From NCBI GenBank assembly GCA_036403235.1, contig DASWRI010000084.1:27352-91351 (forward strand): a DNA stretch of 64,000 bases. Reading direction: 5' to 3'. The translations under genes and the position numbers were made by a program. Source of the DNA: JBGTFE01 sp036403235. GTDB taxonomy: Bacteria > Acidobacteriota > Blastocatellia > Pyrinomonadales > Pyrinomonadaceae. Below, piece by piece: positions 43,085-51,938 of the stretch (position 1 is its first letter; each line of letters opens with the position of its first letter). Under the pieces are notes generated by a model. That model ran no database searches and was not told the origin of the DNA. It was given only the letters and a program-made list of their open reading frames with translations.

Positions 43085-43190
43085 CTACTGACCAGTCGAA
43101 ATAAGGGAAACCAAGTCGGGACGTTGTACCTGACTAAATTAGCCGGATGCTACCCAGTCTTGTATTTTCAAGCGGATAAAAAGCCCATCT
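43085..43190 (-). ncRNA. Candidate structured RNA or leader upstream of the NarL-type gene
   Basis: Read leftward, this stretch contains AGTCAGGTACAACGTCCCGACT, which folds into a stem (agtc-gg/cc-gact), plus a GGG ... CCC pairing and an AGACTGGGTAGCATCCGGC segment. It is followed by the terminator at 43043-43077. Fragments recall riboswitch cores, but I cannot assign a known class, and part may be chance. Confidence 0.3.
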
Positions 43191-43272
43191 ATTATATGAT
43201 TCCGCGCACGATTTATTTTGTTAGATAGCATACAAAACTGAAAACTGTGAGTGAAATTACTTTCAGTTTTTC

Positions 43273-46200
43273 TCATTCCATTTTCGCCGGAACGCGTGCA
43301 AAGATAGTCGTGCCTTTGCCCTTTTTCGACTCGATTTCGAGCGTGCCGCCGCAGATTTTGGCGCGCTCGGTCATTCCGATTAAGCCTATTCCCTTTGAGC
43401 GGTTGCGCTTGTCCTTCGGATTAAAGCCGATGCCGTCGTCTTCGACAATCAGCGTCACCGAGTCGCCGCGTTTTTCCAGCAGCACCGAGACGCCTTCGGG
43501 TTTGGCGTGCTTGTAGATGTTGTTTAAGGCTTCCTGCGCGATGCGGTAAAGATTGGTCTCGGTTTCAAAAGCGAGACGTTTGCGCACCAGGCCGGTCGCG
43601 TGAAAATCGGCTTTTATTTCGGTGTGGCGCGACCATTCGACGACAAAATTCTCGAGCGAGACGCGCAGACCCAAATCGTCCAAGGCGGCCGGACGCAGCT
43701 CCCACGCGAGAAAATCGACTTCGCGGTCGAGTCGCTTGGTAATTTCGTTGACGATTTCGATTTCGTCGCATATTTTCTCGTCGTCGCACATTTCTTTGAC
43801 CGATTCGAGTTTGAGCCGCAAAACGGTGAGCTGCTGCCCGATATGGTCGTGAATGTCGCGCGCGATGCGGCGGCGCTCGTCCTCCTGCGTGGTGACAAAC
43901 TGCGCCAGCATATCCTTTTCGCGCTGGACGGTCTCGGCTTTGACACGTTCGGTCTGGTCGCGGCAGATTTTGACAAACCCGGTTTCGCCGTCGTCGAGTC
44001 TCATCAGCAAGCCCGAAGCGAAAAAGAGCGTGCTGTCCTTGCGGATGTGCCAGCGCTCGTCCTCGGCGCGTCCGGCGCGCAGAGCGGTTTGTAATTCCTT
44101 TTTATATTCGCCCTTCTGGCGGTCTTCGGGCGTAAACAGAATCGCGCCGTCGCTGCCGATGATTTCCGATTCCTTCCAGCCGAAAATATTCTCCGCGCCT
44201 TTGCTCCAGGAGCTTATCTTGTTGTTTTCGTCGAGCGTGAAAATGGCGTAGTCGGTCGCGCTTTCGACGACGGCGCGATAACGCTCTTCCGAGCCGCGCA
44301 AGGCGTCGGACGACGCCTTGCGCGCCGTAATATCGCGCGCGATGGTCGAGATGCCGACGACGCGTCCGTTTTCGTTTTTGACGGGCGAGAGGACGACTTC
44401 GACGTGCATCTTTGTCCCGTCCTTGCGAACCCTGACGGTTTCGTAAATTTCCACCTTCTGGCTGGATTTAACGCTCTCGGCCTTGGCAAATACTTCCGTG
44501 AAATCTTCGGGCAGCGCCAGCATCGTCAGGGATTTGCCGAGGGCTTCCTTGGCCGTGTAACCGTAAAGCTTTTCGGCCGCCGCGTTCCAGCTCGTAATGT
44601 CGTTTTCCAAATCGACGGTGATAACCGCGTCCTCGGACGATTCGACAATCGCGGCGAGAAAGAATTTCGCGTCTTCCAGCTTTTTCTGCTCGGTCAAATC
44701 GCGCATTATCTTGACGTAGCCGATGATGCTGCCGTCGCGGTCGAGCAGCGGCGTCGTCAGACCCGAGCCGTAAAAACGCGTGGCGTCGCGGCGGATGTGC
44801 CAGCGCTCATTGGTGGCGCGTCCTTTTGTCAGAGCGGTTTCGGCTTCGTGTTCGGGCACGCCGCGCTTGCGGTCTTCGGGCACGAACAGAATGTCGCCGG
44901 GCTTGCCGACTATTTCCGCTTCCGAATAGCCGAACATCGCTTCCGCGCCGGCGTTCCAGACGCTCACGCGGCGGTCTAAATCGAACGTGAAAATCGCGTA
45001 ATCCTTTGCGCTTTCGAGTATCATCCGCATGCGTTCTTCGGATTGATGGAGCGCGTGCTCGGCCTGTTTGCGGCGCGTGATGTCGAGAAAATTGATGACG
45101 ACGCCTTCGATGCGGTCTTCCGCCGTCCGATACGGCAGGATACGCGCGAGAAACGTTCGATTCTGCCGGTTTCTGACCTCGTGCTCAATCGTCGTCAGCG
45201 TGCGCAGAACTTTCTCGGCGTCTTCGGTCAGGCCGTCGTATTCGAGATTATTCGTAAAATGTTCGAGCGGACGCCCGACGTCCGGCGGCGTGACGTTAAA
45301 AATATCGAGAATCGGCGGAGTATAACGCTTGATGCGCAGGTTTCGGTCGAGAAAAATCGTGGCAATCTCGGTCGAAGCCATCAGATTCTGCAAATCCGAA
45401 TAAGTGCGCGTCGCTTCGTCGATTTTGTCCTTCAGCTCGTGGTTGACGGTCGTCAGCTCCTCGTTGACCGACTGCAATTCTTCCTTGCTTGTTTCGAGTT
45501 CTTCGGTCGCCGACCTCAGTTCCTCATTGATAGCCTGCAATTCCTCATTGGCGGCTTTCAGCTCCTCAATCGAAACTTCGTGCTGTTCAATCGTCGAGCG
45601 AAGCTGCGATTTGGTGCGGCGCAAATCTTCTTCGAGACGTCGGACGAACGATTCCATCTGGTCGTTCTTTTCGAAAACCCGGCCGCCGTCTCCGTTTTCG
45701 CGGTCAGCCGGCGCGACATAAGGCGAAACGCCTTCTTCAAACGTGACGAGCAGATAATCCGTCGTCTCGCTCGCCATCTCCGCTGCCCGAACGGTGACGG
45801 TAACGAGCGCTTCGTCGCCGTCGATACGGACGCGAATGTTCTCAAATCGCGAAGTTTTCTGTTCGCGCTGGACGCTGAACAGCGCGGCGCGCAAATCGGG
45901 CAGCAAATCGTGATTGACGAGCTTGAGCAAATTATTCGACGGCTCGCCGCCCTTAAACTGCAAATAGCGACCGGCGGATTCGCTCATATACTGTATCTCG
46001 AAATCGCTGTTGACCAGAACGGACGGCGGCGCGAGACTTTCGAGCAGCTTGTAATGCACCTCGCTGAGCGAAAAATCCTGCTCGCCGATGCTGCGCGCGA
46101 ATTTCTGTTTCTTGAGCGTCGGCCTGGCTTCCCATTTTCCGGCAAGCGGCATCTGCGGCGGCAGAATCTGGCCGAGCGGCGCGTGGCGGCGCGTGTAAAT

Positions 46201-47670
46201 GCGGTGTTTTTTATCAATCGGCGTGTAAAGAATCGGAACGCCGTCGGCGGTTTCCGAGCTGCCCAAAAATAAAAAGCCGTCTGTGACGAGCGAGAAATGA
46301 AAAATCTCCATCAGGCGCTCCTGCGTCTCACGGTTGAGATAAATCAGCAGATTGCGGCAGGTGATTAAATCGAGCCGCGAAAACGGCGGGTCGCGCAGGA
46401 CGTTGTGCGGAGCGAACAAAATCAATTCGCGCAGCTCTTTGCGGATGCGATAATAATTGCCTTCCCTGATAAAAAATCTTTTTAAGCGGTGCGGCGAAAC
46501 GTCCGCCTCGATTGATTCGGGATAACGATGCTCGCGCGCTTCGGCAATCGCTTCGTCGTCGACGTCCGTTCCGAAAACCTGAATCTTCGGCGGGTCGCTC
46601 AAACGGTCGGCATATTCGGTCAAAAGCATCGCAATCGAAAAGGCTTCCTCGCCCGAAGCGCACCCGCACGACCAGACGCGCACCGTGTCCTTCGACTTTT
46701 TTCCTTCGAAAAGCTGCGGCAAAATATCGTGCTCGAGCGCGCCGAAAGCGTCCTTATCGCGGAAAAAATTGGTGACGTTGATGAGCAGATTTTTGAGCAG
46801 CGATTGAATTTCGTTCGGGTTTTCGCGCAAATATACGAGATACGAAGGAATGTCTTCGAGACTATGAATCTGCAAATGACGCGCGATGCGCCGAATCAGC
46901 GTCGGCGTTTTGTAATTTGAAAAATCGTGTCCGGTGCGAACTCTGAGAAGCGTCAGGATTTCGCGCAGAGATTCGTCGGCGTTAATTTCTTTGGCGACTT
47001 TCCCGTCGTCATCGCTCGTCAGATGAAGACGCTCGGAACTGTCGCGGAAATGAATCAGGCTTTGCGGAATCCGGTGAACCGGCAAAATCCAATCGACCAG
47101 ATTCGTCTCAATCGCGCTGAGCGGCATATCGGAGTGCTCGGCGTCGTCCGGGTCCTGCACGATGGCGAAACCGTTCGATTCCTTGACGCGCTTGAGCCCG
47201 AGCGTTCCGTCCGTTCCGGTTCCGCTCAAAATGACGCAGACGGCGTTTCGCTGGTAGGCTTCGGCGAGCGTTCGGAAAAACACGTCGATGGCGATGCGCG
47301 CGCCGTGCCGCTCGACCGAATCGGTGCAGCGAATAACGCCGTCGCTCAGCTCCAGCTGCCGGTTGGGCGGAATGACGTAAACGTGATTCGGCTCGACCTC
47401 GTGAGTTTCGTTGACCTGTATGACCGGCATCGAGGTGTGATTTTGAATAATCTGCGCGAGATTGCTTTCGTGCTCGGGCGAGAGATGCAGAACGACGGCA
47501 AACGCCATTCCGGAATTCGGCGGTATCGTTCCGAAAAATGTCTGCAAAGCCTTGACGCCGCCCGCCGACGCACCCAAACCGACTACTAAAAAGGACTTTT
47601 TAGTAGTCGGTTTGGGCGATTTATTTTCTTGCGTCGAGGTTTTCGGAGCTTCTTTCTTTTTCATAACCAT
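43273..47670 (-). CDS. CheB-CheR-coiled-coil-PAS histidine kinase
   Basis: The 1465-residue protein has a CheB methylesterase domain (about residues 27-215; GASAGG, HLSP and SGTGTDG motifs), a CheR methyltransferase domain (about 235-510; WSCGCASGEEAFS), a PAS-like domain, a long coiled coil of EELKAANEELQ-type heptads, several PAS domains and a C-terminal histidine kinase (HisKA_3 with DIHDHIGQQ, then HATPase_c with NNIYKHAKP). The two ends imply methylation-coupled signalling and phosphotransfer to the NarL-type regulator. The N-terminus is encoded across a 20-bp inverted repeat (47573-47616). It overlaps the CheB stop by 1 base. Confidence 0.9.
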   Translation of the reverse strand: MVMKKKEAPKTSTQENKSPKPTTKKSFLVVGLGASAGGVKALQTFFGTIPPNSGMAFAVVLHLSPEHESNLAQIIQNHTSMPVIQVNETHEVEPNHVYVIPPNRQLELSDGVIRCTDSVERHGARIAIDVFFRTLAEAYQRNAVCVILSGTGTDGTLGLKRVKESNGFAIVQDPDDAEHSDMPLSAIETNLVDWILPVHRIPQSLIHFRDSSERLHLTSDDDGKVAKEINADESLREILTLLRVRTGHDFSNYKTPTLIRRIARHLQIHSLEDIPSYLVYLRENPNEIQSLLKNLLINVTNFFRDKDAFGALEHDILPQLFEGKKSKDTVRVWSCGCASGEEAFSIAMLLTEYADRLSDPPKIQVFGTDVDDEAIAEAREHRYPESIEADVSPHRLKRFFIREGNYYRIRKELRELILFAPHNVLRDPPFSRLDLITCRNLLIYLNRETQERLMEIFHFSLVTDGFLFLGSSETADGVPILYTPIDKKHRIYTRRHAPLGQILPPQMPLAGKWEARPTLKKQKFARSIGEQDFSLSEVHYKLLESLAPPSVLVNSDFEIQYMSESAGRYLQFKGGEPSNNLLKLVNHDLLPDLRAALFSVQREQKTSRFENIRVRIDGDEALVTVTVRAAEMASETTDYLLVTFEEGVSPYVAPADRENGDGGRVFEKNDQMESFVRRLEEDLRRTKSQLRSTIEQHEVSIEELKAANEELQAINEELRSATEELETSKEELQSVNEELTTVNHELKDKIDEATRTYSDLQNLMASTEIATIFLDRNLRIKRYTPPILDIFNVTPPDVGRPLEHFTNNLEYDGLTEDAEKVLRTLTTIEHEVRNRQNRTFLARILPYRTAEDRIEGVVINFLDITRRKQAEHALHQSEERMRMILESAKDYAIFTFDLDRRVSVWNAGAEAMFGYSEAEIVGKPGDILFVPEDRKRGVPEHEAETALTKGRATNERWHIRRDATRFYGSGLTTPLLDRDGSIIGYVKIMRDLTEQKKLEDAKFFLAAIVESSEDAVITVDLENDITSWNAAAEKLYGYTAKEALGKSLTMLALPEDFTEVFAKAESVKSSQKVEIYETVRVRKDGTKMHVEVVLSPVKNENGRVVGISTIARDITARKASSDALRGSEERYRAVVESATDYAIFTLDENNKISSWSKGAENIFGWKESEIIGSDGAILFTPEDRQKGEYKKELQTALRAGRAEDERWHIRKDSTLFFASGLLMRLDDGETGFVKICRDQTERVKAETVQREKDMLAQFVTTQEDERRRIARDIHDHIGQQLTVLRLKLESVKEMCDDEKICDEIEIVNEITKRLDREVDFLAWELRPAALDDLGLRVSLENFVVEWSRHTEIKADFHATGLVRKRLAFETETNLYRIAQEALNNIYKHAKPEGVSVLLEKRGDSVTLIVEDDGIGFNPKDKRNRSKGIGLIGMTERAKICGGTLEIESKKGKGTTIFARVPAKME
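47573..47616. repeat. 20-bp perfect inverted repeat inside the kinase gene
   Basis: cccaaaccgactactaaaaa (47573-47592) and its exact complement (47597-47616) are separated by ggac. The repeat encodes the linker PKPTTKKS and the first CheB strand FLVVGLG of the kinase, so the CDS accommodates it without loss of frame. Confidence 0.9.
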
Positions 47671-48734
47671 TATTCACTTTTCACTTTTTCGTTGCCGCCG
47701 TTTTCGCCCGCCAGCTGGCGCAGGCTGTCGCCGCTCAGGCGCTCGTGATTTGTCACCGCGCCCCGGAGAACATCGACGCGGTCGAGCGCCTCGTGAGCCT
47801 TCTTAAAATACAGCGTCGCGAGGTGAGTTTCGTTGAGATTGGCTAAATGCTCGCCCATGTGATTGAGCAGCATCACGCTTTCCTCAATGCCGCGAATCGC
47901 GTTCCAGAGACTGTCTTCGATGTTCTCGGTGACGGTCGTCAGCAAGCTGTCGGACGAAAAAGCGTGCCCCGTGTGACAGCGAAAACGCGAGCGCTGGCCG
48001 TCCTTCAGCTCAAATAGAACGCCGTGACAATCCGGGCACGTAAAAGGCGTCAGCGAGCCGAATTTCATAATGCCCGATTCAAACGCGCTGTCTTCGGCGG
48101 CCGTTTTAATTTCAAATTCGGTTTGATTATTTTCTCCCATAACAACCTCAGAAGATTCAATCGGTTCTTCGCTCAGGCGAACAAGCAAATCCGCCATTTC
48201 CGCAATCGGCACGACAAAATCGACTTCGACCTCGCGCAGAGCGTTTTCCGGCATCGACGGAACTTCGGCATCGTTCGGGTCTTGCACGATTGCCGTACCG
48301 CCGAGATGCTTTACCATCCACAAACCCGAAGTTCCGTCATCGAGCGCGCCGGTCAGGACGACGCCGATGACGCGCGCGCCGTAAGCATACGCCGCCGAGC
48401 GAAAAAGCGGGTCGACCGCCGGTCGAAAACGATTTTCCTTCGGGCCTTTCGTGACGCGAACGCGTCCCTTTTCGACCAAAAGATGGAAATTCGGCGGCGC
48501 GATATAGATTCGATTCGGCACAATCGGCTCTTTATCGACGGCGTGTTCAGCCGGCATCGTTTCTAACCTGCCGAGAACGTGCGGCAAAACGCCGCGCACG
48601 TCCGGCGACATATGCCAGACGACGAATAGTGAAGCCTGAAAATCGGGCGGCAGTCCGCCGACAAGTTTTTTTAGAGCTTCAAAACCGCCCGCCGACGCAC
48701 CGATGACAATAATGTTTGGTGAATTCTTTTTCAT
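47670..48734 (-). CDS. CheB-type methylesterase with zinc-binding C-terminal domain
   Basis: The protein has 354 residues. The CheB catalytic domain (about 1-185) has GASAGG, WHMSPD and GALDDGTSG. A second domain follows (about 225-354) with the CPDC ... CHTGH zinc site and a helical tail. It lacks the receiver domain of classical CheB, so it is an orphan form. It lies 1 base before the start of the CheB-CheR kinase gene and is probably cotranscribed with it. The extreme C-terminus (KVKSE) is encoded by AGTGAAA-type words. Confidence 0.85.
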   Translation of the reverse strand: MKKNSPNIIVIGASAGGFEALKKLVGGLPPDFQASLFVVWHMSPDVRGVLPHVLGRLETMPAEHAVDKEPIVPNRIYIAPPNFHLLVEKGRVRVTKGPKENRFRPAVDPLFRSAAYAYGARVIGVVLTGALDDGTSGLWMVKHLGGTAIVQDPNDAEVPSMPENALREVEVDFVVPIAEMADLLVRLSEEPIESSEVVMGENNQTEFEIKTAAEDSAFESGIMKFGSLTPFTCPDCHGVLFELKDGQRSRFRCHTGHAFSSDSLLTTVTENIEDSLWNAIRGIEESVMLLNHMGEHLANLNETHLATLYFKKAHEALDRVDVLRGAVTNHERLSGDSLRQLAGENGGNEKVKSE

Positions 48735-48928
48735 AAATCGGCTGTCTAATAATTTAACTCTACTTTAGCACATTTTCGCTGGCGGGCAGTTTGCCTTTCG
48801 GTCTGCCGAATTTATTTTCAAATTTTTATTTTATGAACTTTACATTCCATTTTTCTGTAAACTCCAATACATTTAATTTATAAAACCGCTTGGCAATGTT
48901 TTTTAATTTATGTATATTTAAGGGCGGA

Positions 48929-48979
48929 AAAGTCGAAAGTCGAAAACCCTTTAACCTTTGACCTCGCGCTTTCGACTTT
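48929..48979. repeat. Inverted repeat (AGTCGAAAG words)
   Basis: aaagtcgaaag (48929-48939) and ctttcgacttt (48969-48979) form an 11-bp stem about 25 bases before the VanW-like start. Confidence 0.7.
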
Positions 48980-49004
48980 GTGCCTTGTCCTTCCGATTTT
49001 TATT

Positions 49005-49817
49005 ATGAGAATTTCAGAGCTTCACCCGATTATCTATCACACCAGAGTTTTTCAAATGCGGCTTTTCCGCAAACTTTCGGACGCGAAAAATTCAATCCGG
49101 TTTGCGCGCGTGCAATCGGCCGAACCGCTTCCCTTTTCGGTCAAAAAACATCAATCGCTTCTGCGCCGGCGGCTGGGCACGCTCGATATGAGTTTTCAGG
49201 AAAATAAAGTGACTAATCTTGAAATCGCGCGCAAAACGATTGACGGCATCCGTATCGGCCCGGGCGAGACGTTTTCGTTCTGGCGTCAGGTCGGCAAAAC
49301 GACCGCCGCCAAAGGCTATCTCGAAGGCTTGCAGCTCTCGCGCGGCGAGATAAAAACGGGCATCGGCGGCGGTTTGTGCCAGCTCGCCAACATGCTTCTC
49401 TGGATGGCTTTTCACTCGCCGCTCGAAATCGCCGAGCGGCATCATCACAGCTTCGACCCGTTTCCCGATGACCGCCGCGCGCTGCCGTTCGGAAGCGGCG
49501 CGAGCGTTTTTTACAATTACATCGATTTGCGTTTTTTCAATCCGACCGAGCACACGTTTCAATTCCGCCTGCATCTGACCGACCAGCATCTAAAGGGCGC
49601 GCTGCTTTCTGACGCCGAATTGCCGGAAAGTTTTCACGTTTTCGAGCGCAATCACCGATTCGTGCGGAAAAACGAAAAAAATTATCGCGAGAACGAAATC
49701 TGGCGCGAAGTCGTAAACAAAAAGACGGGCGACAAAACGCGCCAGGAGCTTTTAATCAAAAACTTTGCCGAGGTGAAATACGAATTGAACTTTGCCGCCC
49801 AAGAGTGTAACGTGTAA
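49005..49817 (+). CDS. VanW-family protein
   Basis: I place the start at ATG 49005 (MRISELHPIIYHTRVFQ). The 270-residue protein has the VanW domain: VTNLEIARKTIDGIRIGPGETFSFW, a GGGLCQLANML strand and the conserved NYIDLRFFNPT. VanW-like proteins are linked to glycopeptide resistance and cell-envelope functions, but their biochemical role is unclear. It is preceded by a hairpin and followed by a small gene after 21 bases. Confidence 0.82.
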   Translation: MRISELHPIIYHTRVFQMRLFRKLSDAKNSIRFARVQSAEPLPFSVKKHQSLLRRRLGTLDMSFQENKVTNLEIARKTIDGIRIGPGETFSFWRQVGKTTAAKGYLEGLQLSRGEIKTGIGGGLCQLANMLLWMAFHSPLEIAERHHHSFDPFPDDRRALPFGSGASVFYNYIDLRFFNPTEHTFQFRLHLTDQHLKGALLSDAELPESFHVFERNHRFVRKNEKNYRENEIWREVVNKKTGDKTRQELLIKNFAEVKYELNFAAQECNV

Positions 49818-49838
49818 TTAGGCACTTTTTATAATTTT

Positions 49839-50177
49839 ATGAACAACGAATTTGATTTTGACCCCGAAGATTTGGAATTTGAAGATTTCGAGTCAGAATT
49901 CAGCGAAGAAGATTTTGAAGAGTTCGACGACGCCGAACTCGAAGAAGTAAACATTCGCACCGCGATTCTTTCAAAAAATAATATGCTCGCGCTTTTGTGC
50001 GTCAAAACCGCAACCGAAGGCGGCGCCATCTGCCGTGTCGACCCGCGCGAGGCGCGTCCCGCCGTACAGCTTTACGACGACCCGGAAAAAGCCATCGAAT
50101 GGTTTACGAAAAGCCTTCGGACAAGCAAAAAAAACGGCTGGCTGGTAGTTTACGACGGCCTTCCGATGCACGGATAA
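49839..50177 (+). CDS. Small protein with acidic N-terminus, function unknown
   Basis: The protein has 112 residues. The first 40 are almost all Asp, Glu and Phe, and the rest is a compact mixed domain with Cys54 and Cys65. It was not recognised. It follows the VanW gene after 21 bases and is likely cotranscribed. Confidence 0.6.
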   Translation: MNNEFDFDPEDLEFEDFESEFSEEDFEEFDDAELEEVNIRTAILSKNNMLALLCVKTATEGGAICRVDPREARPAVQLYDDPEKAIEWFTKSLRTSKKNGWLVVYDGLPMHG

Positions 50178-50181
50178 AATT

Positions 50182-50260
50182 AGTGAAAAACTAAAAGTGA
50201 AAAGTGAAAAGTGTAGAAATAATTCTTAAACTTTTCACTTTTCACTTTTCACTTTTAACT
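50182..50260. repeat. Inverted repeat with AGTGAAA words
   Basis: An AGTGAAAAGTGAAA run (50191-50211) pairs with a TTTCACTTTTCACTT run (50231-50251). It reaches to the base before the coaX ATG and overlaps a possible longer N-terminus of that gene, which is why I reject the extension. Confidence 0.8.
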
Positions 50261-51010
50261 ATGCTTTTAGCAATCGACATCGGCAATTCGACCACAAAAT
50301 TCGGCGTTTTTGATAATGACAGACTCATCAAGCGCTTTTTTATCCCGACTCTCCGCCGCCAGGCCGCAAGCGAAACAAACGATTTAATTCAAAACGATTT
50401 AAATTACCCGTTTAGCGCCGCCATTGCATCGTCGGTCGTTCCCGAAGCAAACGACGCTTTTGAAAAATTCTGCGACGAGCACTTTAACCTGAAACTCGTT
50501 TTCGTCGATTCAACTTTGGATTTCGGCTTAAAAATCCTTTACAATCCGCCGCAAAATTTGGGCATTGACCGCGCCGTCGCCGCTTTCGCCGCGCGTGAAA
50601 AATACGGCAAACCCGTAATCGTCTGCGACTTCGGGACGGCGACGACAATCGACGTCGTCAACGCCGCAGGCGAATTTGCCGGCGGCATCATCACGCCCGG
50701 CATCAAAACGCTTGCCGATTCGCTTTTCGAAAAAACGTCTCGTCTGCCGCGCGTCGAGATAAAAAAACCCGAAAGCGTCATCGGCGCGACGACCGTCGGC
50801 GCGATTCAATCGGGAATTTATTTCGGCTACGTCGGTCTGGTCGAAGGAATTTTGCGAAAAATGCTCGAAGAATTAAACGCGAAACCCGTAATCGTCGCCA
50901 CCGGCGGATTTGTCTCGCTGATTGCCGAAGACGTAAAAATGATTGACGTCGTCGACGAAAATCTAATGCTCGAAGGCTTGCGCTTGATTTACGAAAAAAT
51001 AAGAAATTAG
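50261..51010 (+). CDS. coaX: Type III pantothenate kinase
   Basis: The ATG at 50261 (MLLAIDIGNSTTKFG) is chosen because the upstream codons belong to the inverted repeat. The 249-residue protein has the acetate/sugar-kinase-like motifs of CoaX: DIGNSTTKFG, a CDFGTATTIDVV segment, GGIITPGIKTLADSLF and a C-terminal VATGGF. It phosphorylates pantothenate in CoA synthesis. The stop codon lies in the left arm of the next hairpin. Confidence 0.9.
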   Translation: MLLAIDIGNSTTKFGVFDNDRLIKRFFIPTLRRQAASETNDLIQNDLNYPFSAAIASSVVPEANDAFEKFCDEHFNLKLVFVDSTLDFGLKILYNPPQNLGIDRAVAAFAAREKYGKPVIVCDFGTATTIDVVNAAGEFAGGIITPGIKTLADSLFEKTSRLPRVEIKKPESVIGATTVGAIQSGIYFGYVGLVEGILRKMLEELNAKPVIVATGGFVSLIAEDVKMIDVVDENLMLEGLRLIYEKIRN

Positions 51011-51063
51011 CCGCGAATTAAACGAATTATTTTTTTCTTTTTATTCGTGTAATTCGCGGCTAA
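51007..51063. repeat. 21-bp inverted repeat after coaX
   Basis: ttagccgcgaattaaacgaat (51007-51027) pairs with attcgtgtaattcgcggctaa (51043-51063), with one mismatch, around a T-rich loop. It includes the coaX stop. Confidence 0.85.
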
Positions 51064-51103
51064 AAACATTTCGCGTTTGTTCGCGCTTGTTCGCGGCTGA
51101 TTC

Positions 51104-51910
51104 TTAAACGCCGCAGCCGACCGAGAGGATTTCGATGTCGGCCGGTTTGTTTCCTTTCATTTCAATCGCCCACGCCGAGTTTCCTTCGTAATACGCGCTG
51201 TAAAGAACGATTTCCATTTTCCCGTCGCCGTTCAAATCGGCAATCGAGGAAATTTCGTAGGTGCTCGGAATTCCGTAATCAGTTTTGTTTTTGATAAAAT
51301 CTCCGGCGAGAACGATGTTTTTAACTCGTCCGGCGACGATTTTGCGCAGAAGCACAAACGAATAATCGCCGGCTGTGGCGTTCAGGCCGTTTACTTCGCC
51401 CGTATATCTCGTCGCCGTGATAAGAACTTCTTCCTGACCGTCGCCGTCGAGGTCGACCCTGACGGCCTGCGTCAATTTTACGGTCGTTTTCGCAATGCCT
51501 TTGGTGCGCAAAACGTCGGCGACGATTTTTTTGTAGGACGCGTCGTTTAAGTCAATCGATTTCGGCGCGCGCGGCATCGGCTCCCAGCCGGGACTGCCGC
51601 CGAGCGCAATGCCTGAAAGGTTTTTGTCGTAGTCGTAATCGATGTAATAAAAATCCTCGCAAACGTCCCCGTCGTTTTTCGGCTTCCCGAAACTGAGCGT
51701 GCCTTTTTTCGCGCCGTCGATGCGAAAAAGCTTGTATTTTTCGTCGCCTTTGAGCGCGGCGGCGGTCGTTTTCGCATCGACGAATTTGCCGTTTTCGACA
51801 CCGCCGAGCAAACCTCTGACCTTCATTTCGATAATCGGCACAATTCGCGTCTGCGCGAAAATCGAAAAGCTCGAAATTAATAACCAAACTGCTGCGACAA
51901 GAATTTTCAT
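51104..51910 (-). CDS. Secreted protein with FG-GAP-like calcium repeats
   Basis: I use the ATG at 51910 with the ribosome-binding site GGAG. The 268-residue protein has a signal peptide (MKILVAAVWLLISSFSIFAQ) and two repeats of the DxDGDG type (RVDLDGDGQEEVLI and IADLNGDGKMEIVL) typical of FG-GAP/VCBS beta-propeller blades, which bind calcium. A closing Cys (VGCGV) is present. It may bind surfaces or substrates. Confidence 0.75.
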   Translation of the reverse strand: MKILVAAVWLLISSFSIFAQTRIVPIIEMKVRGLLGGVENGKFVDAKTTAAALKGDEKYKLFRIDGAKKGTLSFGKPKNDGDVCEDFYYIDYDYDKNLSGIALGGSPGWEPMPRAPKSIDLNDASYKKIVADVLRTKGIAKTTVKLTQAVRVDLDGDGQEEVLITATRYTGEVNGLNATAGDYSFVLLRKIVAGRVKNIVLAGDFIKNKTDYGIPSTYEISSIADLNGDGKMEIVLYSAYYEGNSAWAIEMKGNKPADIEILSVGCGV

Positions 51911-51938
51911 TTTATAATCTCCAATTAAATTTACCGCT

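Noticed and set aside
43085..43190. Assignment of the leader to a c-di-GMP (GEMM) riboswitch
   Set aside because: Only short fragments (such as GGGACG on the opposite strand) match; the full conserved core is not present on either strand.
45043..46272. A 409-codon rightward frame inside the CheB-CheR kinase gene
   Set aside because: It is antisense to strongly conserved CheR/PAS domains and has no start context or domain of its own.
50204..50260. Upstream start of coaX
   Set aside because: The extra 19 codons are the AGTGAAA inverted repeat, and the internal ATG begins the conserved DIGNSTTKFG motif.
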